18,549 nt of DNA from Oscillospiraceae bacterium (GCA_028694405.1 JAQUTM010000026.1:1-18549); one strand, 5' to 3'; shown: positions 8,201 through 15,270, counted from the first letter of the stretch. The notes: generated by a model not told the origin, from the sequence alone. A program made the numbers and translations.

Positions 8201-8568
8201 AGCCGATTTATACGGTAGACGGACTGGTGCTGAACGACCCGCTTGTAATTAACGCTATGGACAAGGGAGAAACCGGTTTTTATGTGCCTTTTGCCTTTAA
8301 TGCCAAGGGCGGGGCAAAAACAAGTAAAAAACTGGCGGACATGGAAAAACTGGGCCGCATTGAAAAACATGTACAGCAGTTGGTAATTGACATGGCTACC
8401 CAGCTTTATGCGGGACATATAGCCGCTGTACCCTTATTAAATAAAAGTAAGCACAGCCCGTGCGATTACTGTGATTACAAGTGTATTTGCCGCCACGAGT
8501 GCGGTGTAAACGAAAGCGCAGTAAGTGCGCCTGATAAATTTTTTGAAGCAGAGGAGGCGACCGTTTAA
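5287..8568 (+). CDS. addB: ATP-dependent helicase/nuclease subunit B
   Basis: A 1093-residue AddB. With AddA it forms the Firmicutes counterpart of RecBCD, which resects double-strand breaks to load RecA and, in Bacillus, recognises Chi. The N-terminal UvrD-like domain starts LILGIGGTGRT, a Walker A with arginine (R13) where lysine is usual, followed by VLLVPEQFSSSAE. The C-terminal RecB-like nuclease has the motif VMDYKTG (D906, K908). Four cysteines for the 4Fe-4S cluster that frames the nuclease are present: C752 (YYSCRFSYFLEY) and C1059, C1062, C1068 (CDYCDYKCIC). ATG 5287 is chosen because AGGGGAGG lies five bases upstream; the longer in-frame GTG at 5248 falls inside the preceding terminator hairpin. 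The stop overlaps addA by one base. Confidence 0.95.
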   Translation: MLNLILGIGGTGRTTAVMENIKKRAEEKKQCVLLVPEQFSSSAESLCYTVLGDEGSAYVEVTSFRTLAQRLEAFYGGVTVKTITDAGRVVYVRRALNTLADGLKHYRKHRRNTAFCQMCADTVKELKTAGATGTQLAQIASNIGEEGDKLAELALIFAAYEAAIDGTVMDETDKITRAAEKADARYFCEKAFYIDDFDGFTAPEYRMLARIIENAQSCTVTLCCDSLQDYDDGMGIFSPVKKTASRLIRLAKRAEVAVAAPQILNQIKRTQRKGLVAVNHFLAFGSVKEQGCADGVFVRSAANVYAEAKYVAAKIKMLGAAGEKYSDMAIICRQSDTYAAALRYELKLMDIPYFMDEATTVEHVAPAAFIRAALLIAKNGLATEPILTLLKTGLCGADENSLTALENYAFTWQPSGADWKAVFEKNPAGFKPAFTEEDTRQLQYAEALRDKMIPPLQAFAESCKQTNAAQLSRSLFLLLEHFGAMEHLTATAQKIANEGQILLAEDMLRTWDITMDLLDEMAGLLGQEAITAGEYDELFLLLLRTTEVGHAPQTLDGVIITTANRMRLDAPRYAFVVGVNEGVFPKQIGYSGLLNHTDREKLVENGVEMPGSFENRILLEQMFFYRALTAPSQGLYISYSTTQGGSAKQPSAALVELAELLKATEEPLPYAAYAATPAAAADILSENWRNPSSQTAAITQVLEQLQQSDALSVMRAAAAQPPFAVTDTGALKQIITEEMQISPSKMERYYSCRFSYFLEYVLKVKPRRKAELSPIETGSFVHYILEQVIRRCADTFCDLTKAELQQLAEEIADDYIAENMAGATGRRFAYIISRLKKGTARLLCYIQDEQKQSSFHPVAFEQEIGGAGVPPLTFETSNQEHVKVVGFIDRVDLMEREGKSYIRVMDYKTGNKAFELEDVYCGLNTQMLLYLFTLRQNSTQYKQPVPSGVLYLVSDPPPRHGERNEGADSAAKPIYTVDGLVLNDPLVINAMDKGETGFYVPFAFNAKGGAKTSKKLADMEKLGRIEKHVQQLVIDMATQLYAGHIAAVPLLNKSKHSPCDYCDYKCICRHECGVNESAVSAPDKFFEAEEATV

Positions 8569-11500
8569 TGCCAAACTGGACAAAACCGCAGCAGACTGCC
8601 ATTGAGGACGAGGGCGGTACGCTTTTAATCAGTGCGGCAGCGGGCAGCGGCAAAACAGCCGTTTTGGTAGAGCGAGCCGCCCGCGCCATAACTCGAGCAG
8701 AAAACCCTGTGGAGGCAGACCGCTTTTTAATTGTAACCTTTACAAACGCGGCGGCAGAAGAGCTGCGTGCCCGTATTGCAAAGCGAATTGACGAAGCTGT
8801 GCGTGAAAACCCGCAAAATACGCTTTTGCGCCGACAACGGCTGCTTTTACAGCGCGCGGGCATCTGTACCATTGACAGCTATTGTATGCAGCTGGTAAAA
8901 GAAAATTTTGGTGCACTGGGTTTACCGCCGGAGATTAGCATAATTGACAATGCTTTGCTAAACCAGTTGCGTAATGAGTGTATTACTGCTGTTTTGGAAG
9001 AGCAGTATCAAGATGAAGATTTTAGAGCTTTTGTAGATATGTACGGTCGGGCAAGAAGTGACAGTGCCGCTAAAGAGGTTGTTTTACAGCTATATGACTA
9101 CACACATAGTATGCCAAGCCCCAAAAAAGCTTTGCAGCATATGGTACAGATGTATACCCAAGCGTGCAGCCTTGCAGATACGCTTTGGGGAAAACAGTTG
9201 CTGCATACCGCAGAGGTTGCCTTACAAAGCGCCATGGATATGGCGGGGGCAGCGCGTCGTTTGGTGGCAGAGGATACGGCTATTGCGGCGTACAGCGAAA
9301 CCTTGGAAAGTGACATTGCGGCACTGCAGCTGATAAAAAAGCGCATACAAAGCGGGGTTTGGGACGACATTTGTAAACAGGTACAGGTTACATCGTTTGA
9401 CCGCTTAAAAACCATCAGAGGGTGTGAGAGCGAAAACCAAGAGAGCTTTAAAAAGCTGCGAGACGAAATAAAAGGCATTGTAAAAAAATTGGGCGAGCAG
9501 GTATTTGTATGTACAGAGAGTGAATTTGAGCAGGACAAAACTGCCTGTGCCCCTATGATTGCCGCCGTGGCACAAACAGTACAGCGGTTTGAGGATTTAT
9601 TTTATGCTGCCAAGCTGGAAAAAAAGGCTTTGGAATTTAGTGACTTTGAATATTTGGCTTTGGGGCTGCTGCAAAACGAAGATGGCACCAAAACCCGTCT
9701 TGCACAGACCATAAGCAGCCGCTACCATACAGTTATGGTAGACGAATATCAAGATACCAATGCTTTGCAAAACGCCTTATATACCTGCCTTGCAAACGGG
9801 CAGCAGAGCAATTTGTTTATGGTGGGCGACGTAAAACAAAGTGTATACCGTTTTCGCAAAGCAAGCCCTGAAATTTTTATAGAAAAGCGGGACCATTTTA
9901 CGTTATATAACGGTACAGTATATCCGGCAACGGTTATTTTGGGCCACAACTTTCGCTCCAGTCGCGGGGTAATAAACGGCGTAAACGATATGTTTTATCA
10001 AATTATGAGCCGCGAAGTTGGCGAGGTGGATTATAACGCCGAGGAGGCGCTTGTGCCCGGTATACCAGATACCGCCGATGATGCCGCATTAGAGCTGCAC
10101 TTGGTAGATGTGCAGGAGGACGGCGGCGGAGAGCCCGCCTATGTGGCGCAACTGATTGAAAACATGATAGAACAGGGTATGCTTGTGCGAGACAAAGACG
10201 GAAAGCAGCGCCCCTGTACCTTTGGAGATTTTTGCATTTTGCTGCGCAGCGCCAAACAGCGCGCCCCTTTATATGCTGCTGCGCTGGGGGCAAAAGGTGT
10301 GCCAAGTTACGCGGCGGGGGACGAAAATTTATTGGAAAGCACAGAAATTGCGCCTCTACTGGCAACCTTGCGCATTGTGGACAATCCGGCTCAGGACGTA
10401 CCCCTAACTGCGACAATGCTATCGCCCGTATTTGGTTTTACGGCTAACGACTTAACACAGCTGCGTGCCGCACAGCCAAAGGGGACACTTTACAGTGCAG
10501 TTGTAAGTGCAGCAAACCCAAAAGTGCAGCAGTTTGTAGAAATATTGCGGCATTTTCGCAGCCTTGCTTCGGCAATGCCCATAGATGAATTATGTCGTTA
10601 TATATTGGAAAAAACGGGGTATTTTGCGGCGGTAGGCGCTATGCCTATGGGACCGGAAAAACGAGAAAATGTGCGTAGCTTTGTACAGCTGGCGGCAGGA
10701 TACGCCCAAAACGGTACAGGCGGCTTGGCGGGCTTTTTGCGCAGCGTAGACAGTGCTATAGAGGCGGGCGGCTTTATGAGCCCCGACAGTAAGCTGGCAC
10801 CAAAGGGCGTGGTTAATATTTTAACCATACACAAATCCAAGGGGTTAGAGTTTCCTGTTTGTATTTTGGCAGAGGGCAGCAAACGGTTTAATTTGCGTGA
10901 TACGACCAACAATATTTTATTGCACCCCCAGTTGGGCGCAGGTTTTAATTTGCGCAATCAGCACGGTGTTATTTACTCTACTGCCAGCCACCATGCCATA
11001 AAACAGCGGTTACTTAAAGAGAGTATAAGCGAAGAGATGCGTGTGCTGTATGTGGCGCTTACCCGTGCCAAAGATAAAATGATTGTAACGGCTGCCCATA
11101 AAACGCCTATTCGCTTTTTAGAAAATTTGGCGGCAGGCTTACAAGGCGGGCAGGATACCTACCGTTTACAAAACACCTTAACCTATGCAGGCTGGTTGTT
11201 TTCTGCGGCACTATTGCATCCGGATTGTGACAATTTGCGCAAAGCGGCAGGTGCCCCAAAGCTGCCTTTGTTTGCTGCTACAGGCACCATAAAAGCGCTT
11301 ATTACACCGGCTCCGCCTGTTTTACAGCAAACAGAGCAAGAGATGCCTAGCTTTGAGCCCGATGCCCAGCTTGAGGGGCAGCTACAGCAAATGTTTACCC
11401 AAACCTACACCCGTGCCCAACTGGCTGCGGTTCCTCGCAAAGTAAGCGTAAGCAGCCTTACAAAAAGCGAGCATGCCCATATTTTAAAACGTCCCAGCTT

Positions 11501-12029
11501 TATGTACAGCGGGGGACTGTCTGCCGCAGAGCGCGGCACTGCTATGCACAGCTTTTTGCAGTATGCAAATTTTGCCGATGCTCAAACGGATTTACAAGCC
11601 GAATTAAAGCGTCTGGTTAATCACCATTACATGGAGGCAGAGGTTGTGGCGCAGCTGGACGAAAAACGTATTGACGCTTTTTTACAGGGCGAGGTGGCGC
11701 ACAGAATTAACACAGCACAGCAGGCGCTGCGGGAATACCCCTTTATTACGGCTATTCCTGCCGGTTATGTAGACGGTACTTTACCGCCACAGCTGCAAGC
11801 AGAGCCTGTTATGGTACAGGGCATTGCGGATTGTGTGCTGATAAATGCAGAGACAGCCGAAATTATTGACTACAAAACAGATAAGGGCAAAACTGCCGAG
11901 GATTTTGTTAATACCTATCGCGGTCAGCTGCTGCTGTACAAACGTGCGGTAGAAAAAAGGCTGAAGGTTACAGTGACGAAATGTACCATTTACAGTTTGG
12001 TTCTTGAAAAAGAAATTGATGTACGGTAA
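8568..12029 (+). CDS. addA: ATP-dependent helicase/nuclease subunit A
   Basis: A 1153-residue UvrD/RecB-like superfamily 1 helicase with a C-terminal nuclease, the motor subunit of AddAB. In order: Q motif region (WTKPQQTAI), Walker A SAAAGSGKT (K29, T30), motif Ia TFTNAAAEELRARI, Walker B VDEYQDTN (D392, E393), motif III MVGDVKQSVYRFRKA, motif IV GHNFRSS, motif V LTIHKSKGLEFP, motif VI VALTRAKDK, and the nuclease motif IIDYKTDKGK (D1101, K1103). All key residues are present, and length is slightly below the Bacillus protein (about 1230). The start is the ATG in TAATG shared with the addB stop; GAGGAGG lies ten bases upstream. It acts in the cytoplasm on DNA ends during break repair and recombination. 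Confidence 0.96.
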   Translation: MPNWTKPQQTAIEDEGGTLLISAAAGSGKTAVLVERAARAITRAENPVEADRFLIVTFTNAAAEELRARIAKRIDEAVRENPQNTLLRRQRLLLQRAGICTIDSYCMQLVKENFGALGLPPEISIIDNALLNQLRNECITAVLEEQYQDEDFRAFVDMYGRARSDSAAKEVVLQLYDYTHSMPSPKKALQHMVQMYTQACSLADTLWGKQLLHTAEVALQSAMDMAGAARRLVAEDTAIAAYSETLESDIAALQLIKKRIQSGVWDDICKQVQVTSFDRLKTIRGCESENQESFKKLRDEIKGIVKKLGEQVFVCTESEFEQDKTACAPMIAAVAQTVQRFEDLFYAAKLEKKALEFSDFEYLALGLLQNEDGTKTRLAQTISSRYHTVMVDEYQDTNALQNALYTCLANGQQSNLFMVGDVKQSVYRFRKASPEIFIEKRDHFTLYNGTVYPATVILGHNFRSSRGVINGVNDMFYQIMSREVGEVDYNAEEALVPGIPDTADDAALELHLVDVQEDGGGEPAYVAQLIENMIEQGMLVRDKDGKQRPCTFGDFCILLRSAKQRAPLYAAALGAKGVPSYAAGDENLLESTEIAPLLATLRIVDNPAQDVPLTATMLSPVFGFTANDLTQLRAAQPKGTLYSAVVSAANPKVQQFVEILRHFRSLASAMPIDELCRYILEKTGYFAAVGAMPMGPEKRENVRSFVQLAAGYAQNGTGGLAGFLRSVDSAIEAGGFMSPDSKLAPKGVVNILTIHKSKGLEFPVCILAEGSKRFNLRDTTNNILLHPQLGAGFNLRNQHGVIYSTASHHAIKQRLLKESISEEMRVLYVALTRAKDKMIVTAAHKTPIRFLENLAAGLQGGQDTYRLQNTLTYAGWLFSAALLHPDCDNLRKAAGAPKLPLFAATGTIKALITPAPPVLQQTEQEMPSFEPDAQLEGQLQQMFTQTYTRAQLAAVPRKVSVSSLTKSEHAHILKRPSFMYSGGLSAAERGTAMHSFLQYANFADAQTDLQAELKRLVNHHYMEAEVVAQLDEKRIDAFLQGEVAHRINTAQQALREYPFITAIPAGYVDGTLPPQLQAEPVMVQGIADCVLINAETAEIIDYKTDKGKTAEDFVNTYRGQLLLYKRAVEKRLKVTVTKCTIYSLVLEKEIDVR

Positions 12030-12062
12030 GATAATAAAATATGTAGGAAAGCGGGTGAAGCG

Positions 12063-12836
12063 GTGCAGCAGCTTGCACTTATTGCAGATATACACGGAAA
12101 TATGGAAGCACTGCGTACCGTTGCGCACGATATAAAACAGCGGGGCATCACGCAAATTTACTGTATGGGGGACATGGTGGGAAAAGGCCCCCAACCGGGA
12201 GAGGTAATTGATTGGTGCCGCCAAAATTGTGCCGTTGTTTTACTGGGTAATCATGAGGATTATATGCTGCAAGGAACCTATTTTTATCCGCATGTACTAG
12301 AGGAAATAGGAAAAGAGCGCTTAGATTGGCTTGCCACCTTGCCTCTGATACACAAAATGTGGATAAGCGGCAGAAGGGTGTGTCTTTTACATGGGCGCCC
12401 CGTTGCGCCGCTAACAGGCCCCTTTTTAACCGAGCAGGCCATTGAAACCATGTTTAAAGCGGTAGAGGAAAAAGATGACCTCTTAGATTGGGTGGGTTAT
12501 GCGGATATTCATCGACAGATTAAATGTGACTTTAGCGCCGGCAGCGGCAAAACGCTGTTTAACATTGGCAGCGTAGGCAGTAACTACAGCGAGCCCTTGT
12601 GCAGCTATACCATTTTAAAAGGTGAACTGCACAGCAAAGAAAAAAGTGCTTTCAGTTTTGAATATATTACTTTGCCCTACGACAATGTTGCCACCGCAAA
12701 GCTGGCACAAAAAAGCACATGGCTGCCCAATAAGGACGATTATTTGTACGAAGTGTTAACCGGAAAATATTTTTTGAACAGGCCGCATGAAAAAACGGCT
12801 TACTGGCTAAAGCTTTTAGAGGAAAAGGAAAAATAG
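12063..12836 (+). CDS. Calcineurin-like metallophosphoesterase
   Basis: A 257-residue member of the metallophosphoesterase superfamily (PF12850-like). Metal-binding motifs are D9-x-H11 (ADIHGN), G36-D37 (MGDMVGKGPQP), G62-N63-H64-E65 (LLGNHEDYML) and H110 (LLHGRPV). The final GHTH motif is replaced by GYADIHR (145-151), so one or two metal ligands may differ or come from H150. NIGSVGSNYSEP (167-178) matches the usual NPGSVG stretch. These enzymes hydrolyse phosphomonoesters or phosphodiesters; the substrate here is unknown. The GTG start has GGGTGAAG just upstream; a nearby ATG at 12041 meets a stop at once. The 33-base gap from addA suggests co-transcription, though no functional link to AddAB is known. 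No convincing terminator follows. Confidence 0.82.
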   Translation: MQQLALIADIHGNMEALRTVAHDIKQRGITQIYCMGDMVGKGPQPGEVIDWCRQNCAVVLLGNHEDYMLQGTYFYPHVLEEIGKERLDWLATLPLIHKMWISGRRVCLLHGRPVAPLTGPFLTEQAIETMFKAVEEKDDLLDWVGYADIHRQIKCDFSAGSGKTLFNIGSVGSNYSEPLCSYTILKGELHSKEKSAFSFEYITLPYDNVATAKLAQKSTWLPNKDDYLYEVLTGKYFLNRPHEKTAYWLKLLEEKEK

Positions 12837-12907
12837 ATTTTTTAACCGCTCAAGCTTTTTTAATTTTATAGGCGTATTTTTGTTAAGTAACAAAGAAAGA
12901 ATAATAC

Positions 12908-12936
12908 TTGACATACTGGCGTGAGTATGTTATTAT
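12908..12936 (+). promoter_or_regulatory. Consensus SigA promoter of the infC operon
   Basis: A perfect TTGACA at 12908-12913, a 17-base spacer, and TATTAT at 12931-12936, the best promoter in the window. Transcription should start near 12943, giving a leader of about 206 bases before infC. A perfect inverted repeat (ACATACT, six bases, AGTATGT; 12911-12930) fills the spacer exactly and overlaps the end of the -35 box, which could be an operator. The 71 bases between the phosphoesterase stop and this promoter are AT-rich with no other feature that I can see. Confidence 0.85.
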
Positions 12937-13056
12937 ACTTTAGTAAATGAAGTAGCGACGGCTATGCTGTGCTCACCTTGATGTTTTTGTTACATCGGGT
13001 TTATCATGAAAGATAATCGGCGATATAATAATTATCGTTTTGTTTTATGGTAAAGT

Positions 13057-13095
13057 GTGCGGCTGTGCTTTGGGCAAGCCGCACTTTTCTTTTTC
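13057..13095 (+). terminator. Intrinsic terminator (attenuator) inside the infC leader
   Basis: GTGCGGCT (13057-13064) pairs with AGCCGCAC (13077-13084); after a bulged G the stem continues TGC/GCA around a TTTGG loop, 11 pairs in all. The tract TTTTCTTTTTC follows. It stands between the consensus promoter and infC, so it must be conditional. Confidence 0.8.
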
Positions 13096-13098
13096 ATC

Positions 13099-13118
13099 AG
13101 TAAAACACATGTTTTACT
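13099..13118 (+). repeat. Perfect 8-bp hairpin just before the infC ribosome binding site
   Basis: AGTAAAAC (13099-13106) and GTTTTACT (13111-13118) flank a four-base ACAT loop. The hairpin begins four bases after the attenuator's T-tract and ends 16 bases before GGAGG of infC. It does not cover the ribosome binding site; it could protect the 5' end of a processed message or shape ribosome access. Confidence 0.5.
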
Positions 13119-13148
13119 TACAAATAATTATGTTGGAGGTGCTTTACA

Positions 13149-13667
13149 ATTAGCGGTAAAAAGGAACTGGAGTTAAATGAGGAGATTCGTGACAAAGAGG
13201 TTCGTCTTATTGGTGCAGACGGTGCACAGCTTGGCGTAGTAGCTGTAGCTGAGGCTTTAAAGCTTGCAGCAGAAGCAAATCTTGACCTTGTTAAAATCGC
13301 CCCTCAGGCGGTACCACCCGTATGCAAAATTTTAGACTACGGCAAGTATCGTTTTGAGCAGCAGAAAAAAGAAAAAGAGGCGAAGAAAAACCAAAAGGTT
13401 GTAGATATTAAGGAAGTTCGTCTGTCACTCAATATCGACACTCACGACTTTGACACTAAGGTTGGTCATGCACAAAAATTTATTAAGAGTGGCGATAAGG
13501 TAAAGGTATCCATCCGGTTTCGTGGCCGTGAAATGGCACATACAGAGCTTGGCCTGGACGTTTTAAAACGTTTTGCAGAGGCTATGCCCGATGCCGTTGT
13601 AGAAAAGCAGCCCAAACTTGAGGGACGCAGTATGATGATGTTTCTTGCGCCACCCCAAACCAAATAG
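13149..13667 (+). CDS. infC: Translation initiation factor IF-3, AUU start
   Basis: A 172-residue IF-3. It binds the 30S subunit, keeps it apart from 50S and checks the start codon-initiator tRNA match. The N-domain has LNEEIRDKEVRLIGADG and LVKIAPQAVPPVCKILDYGKY, a lysine-rich linker follows (QQKKEKEAKKNQK), then the C-domain with EVRLSLNIDTHDFDTKV and VSIRFRGREMAH. No ATG, GTG or TTG occurs in frame between the upstream stop (TAA, 13125-13127) and an ATG deep inside the C-domain. The start is therefore ATT at 13149, nine bases after GGAGG. AUU is the known start of infC in E. coli and Bacillus relatives and lets IF-3 repress its own translation. First gene of infC-rpmI-rplT. Confidence 0.95.
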   Translation: MSGKKELELNEEIRDKEVRLIGADGAQLGVVAVAEALKLAAEANLDLVKIAPQAVPPVCKILDYGKYRFEQQKKEKEAKKNQKVVDIKEVRLSLNIDTHDFDTKVGHAQKFIKSGDKVKVSIRFRGREMAHTELGLDVLKRFAEAMPDAVVEKQPKLEGRSMMMFLAPPQTK

Positions 13668-13717
13668 TTTCTACGCTGTGCCTTGCACGGACGTAACAAA
13701 TCAAGGAGGAAGAAATA

Positions 13718-13915
13718 ATGCCTAAAATCAAAACTCATACAGGTGCAAAAAAACGTTTTAAATTAACAAAAAACGGTAAAATCAAACGCGGTAAAGCTTT
13801 CCGCAGCCACATTTTAACCAAAAAAAGCACCAAAATGAAACGTAACCTGCGTAAAGGCGGCTACGCCGACAAAACAAACGCACCAGCAATCAGAAAAATG
13901 TTACCCTACGCTTAA
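13718..13915 (+). CDS. rpmI: 50S ribosomal protein L35 (bL35)
   Basis: A 65-residue, strongly basic protein with the L35 signature MPKIKTHTGAKKRFKLTKNG at the start, followed by SHILTKKSTKMKRNLRK in the middle. It is a small globular protein of the large ribosomal subunit. Length is standard (64-66). AAGGAGGA stands eight bases before the ATG. It lies 50 bases after infC and 59 before rplT in the conserved three-gene operon, and shares the leader control upstream of infC. Confidence 0.97.
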   Translation: MPKIKTHTGAKKRFKLTKNGKIKRGKAFRSHILTKKSTKMKRNLRKGGYADKTNAPAIRKMLPYA

Positions 13916-13974
13916 TTTTGCAGCGTAAGCAAGTAAGTTAAAAAATTACACCGATATACGGAGGATTATAAATT

Positions 13975-14331
13975 ATGGCTCGTGTAAAAGGCGCGATGAT
14001 GACTCGCAAAAGAAGAAAGAAAACCCTAAAACTTGCCAAAGGTTATTACGGCAGCAAGAGCAAACATTTTAAAATGGCCAAACAACAGGTTATGAAAAGC
14101 GGCAACTACGCTTTCATTGGCCGTAAACAGAAAAAACGTGATTTCCGCCGTTTGTGGATTGCTCGTATCAACGCTGCATGTCGTGCAGAGGGTATGAACT
14201 ACTCCACCTTTATGAATGGCCTGAAAAAAGCCGGCATTACATTAAACCGTAAAATGCTTAGCGAGATGGCTATCCACGATGCAGCAAGCTTCTCTGCCTT
14301 GATTGAAACAGCTAAAAAAGCTGCTAAATAG
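13975..14331 (+). CDS. rplT: 50S ribosomal protein L20 (bL20)
   Basis: A 118-residue basic protein with the L20 hallmarks: an N-terminal extended tail rich in lysine and arginine (MARVKGAMMTRKRRKKTLKL, then AKGYYGSKS), followed by RDFRRLWIARINAACR and the C-terminal globular part with YSTFMNGLKKAGITLNRKML. L20 binds 23S rRNA early in 50S assembly. In Bacillus it also represses its own operon by binding the infC leader, matching the attenuator found here. GGAGGA stands about nine bases before the ATG. Last gene of the operon; a strong terminator follows eight bases after the stop. Confidence 0.97.
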   Translation: MARVKGAMMTRKRRKKTLKLAKGYYGSKSKHFKMAKQQVMKSGNYAFIGRKQKKRDFRRLWIARINAACRAEGMNYSTFMNGLKKAGITLNRKMLSEMAIHDAASFSALIETAKKAAK

Positions 14332-14338
14332 TACACAT

Positions 14339-14381
14339 TTACGCCCGCGCGCCTATGCGCACGGGCGTAACTTTGTTTTTT
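14339..14381 (+). terminator. Intrinsic terminator after rplT
   Basis: TTACGCCCG (14339-14347) pairs with CGGGCGTAA (14362-14370); after a C/A mismatch the stem continues GCGC/GCGC around a CTAT loop. CTTTGTTTTTT follows. This is the strongest terminator in the window and ends the infC operon. The 121 bases between it and the methyltransferase gene hold a small perfect inverted repeat (ACACAA, TATT, TTGTGT; 14409-14424) but no promoter that I can defend. Confidence 0.92.
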
Positions 14382-14502
14382 GGCGCATTTATGATTTTTG
14401 AAAACCAAACACAATATTTTGTGTACAAGGAAAAACCGATGACTGCATATGCAAAGCCGGCTGGTCTGTTTTTCCGTGTATATAAAAAAGAGAGGTATTT
14501 TT

Positions 14503-15270
14503 ATGCAATTCATTACAAGCCGCGACAATGACCTGATAAAATATATATGTAAATTAAACACCGGTGCTGCCTTTCGGCGCAGTGAAGGTTTTTTTGTGGC
14601 AGAAGGTATAAAGCTGTGCCGCGATACGGCAGCCGTTTGTCCTGCCGAAAAAGTTTTTTATACGGCTTTGGCGGCGGAAAAATATCCCGAAGTTTTGCAG
14701 TGGTCTACAAATTTATACCAAATAAGTGACAGCGTTGCCGCTAAAATAAGTCAGGTACAAACACCACAAGGCGTGTTTTGCCTTTTTAAAACACCTGCTC
14801 ACGATATAGCACAAATTGATCCAAAGGGACGATACATTGCGTTAGACCGCGTACAAGATGCGGGTAATGTAGGTGCCATACTGCGCAGTGCAGCAGCATT
14901 TGGCTATGACGGCGCTATTTTAAGCGCAGACAGTGCCGATGCCTTTGGGCCTAAGGCATATCGCTCTTCTATGACAGGTGCAGTCAAGCTGCCTGTTTTT
15001 GTGACCGAGGATATGTCTGCCGTCTTAAAACAATTAACAGCTTTAGGTATGCAAACGGTTGCGGCACGCCTAGAAGAAAGTGTAGATATCTCTGCTTTTT
15101 GCCCTAAGGCGGGTTTTACCTTGGTGGTTGGTAACGAGGGCCAAGGCGTAAGCTCCGAAGTGGCACAGGCATGTGATATATCTGTGCGCATACCTATGGC
15201 AGGCAGCGTAGAAAGCCTTAACGCAGCGGTAGCAGCGGGCGTTTTACTGTGGCACTACCGCAAACCATAA
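14503..15270 (+). CDS. SpoU/TrmH-family RNA 2'-O-methyltransferase
   Basis: A 255-residue SPOUT methyltransferase that uses S-adenosylmethionine to methylate ribose 2'-hydroxyls in rRNA or tRNA. The N-terminal part (about 1-95, FFVAEGIKLCRDTA) is the small RNA-binding substrate domain. The C-terminal knot carries motif 1 LDRVQDAGNVGAILRSA (N122, R128), motif 2 VVGNEGQGV (N211, E212, G213) and motif 3 IPMAGSVESLNAAVAAG (230-246, with N240). The layout resembles Bacillus YsgA; the exact target nucleotide is unknown. I start at ATG 14503, which has AGAGG seven bases upstream, rather than the in-frame non-ATG codon at 14449. dprA starts 17 bases after its stop, so the two are probably co-transcribed. 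Confidence 0.92.
   Translation: MQFITSRDNDLIKYICKLNTGAAFRRSEGFFVAEGIKLCRDTAAVCPAEKVFYTALAAEKYPEVLQWSTNLYQISDSVAAKISQVQTPQGVFCLFKTPAHDIAQIDPKGRYIALDRVQDAGNVGAILRSAAAFGYDGAILSADSADAFGPKAYRSSMTGAVKLPVFVTEDMSAVLKQLTALGMQTVAARLEESVDISAFCPKAGFTLVVGNEGQGVSSEVAQACDISVRIPMAGSVESLNAAVAAGVLLWHYRKP

Larger units (their letters stand above)
12943..13148 (+). promoter_or_regulatory. Structured infC leader, probable L20-type attenuator
   Basis: The leader fills most of the 312-base gene-free gap. It contains an 8-pair helix CTTGATGT/ACATCGGG, a small CGATA/TATCG hairpin, then a strong intrinsic terminator (13057-13095) upstream of infC. The segment CGGCTATGC (12959-12967) nearly repeats the terminator's own 5' arm CGGCTGTGC (13060-13068), so it can pair with the same 3' arm (GCAAGCCG, 13074-13081) and prevent the terminator. 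In Bacillus the infC-rpmI-rplT operon is controlled by L20 binding its leader and causing early termination (Rfam L20_leader). The position and attenuator layout here fit that model, but I could not match the Rfam consensus directly. Confidence 0.65.

Noticed and set aside
8396..8872. 158-codon minus-strand open frame across the addB-addA junction
   Set aside because: It is antisense to two well-supported genes, has no recognisable domain, and similar shadow frames occur throughout the coding regions here.
9098..9538. 146-codon minus-strand open frame inside addA
   Set aside because: It shows a low-complexity S/C/F-rich composition typical of antisense translation and lies wholly within addA.
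12947..12955. ATG-AAG-TAG minimal open frame at the start of the infC leader
   Set aside because: Two codons with no ribosome binding site; most likely chance.
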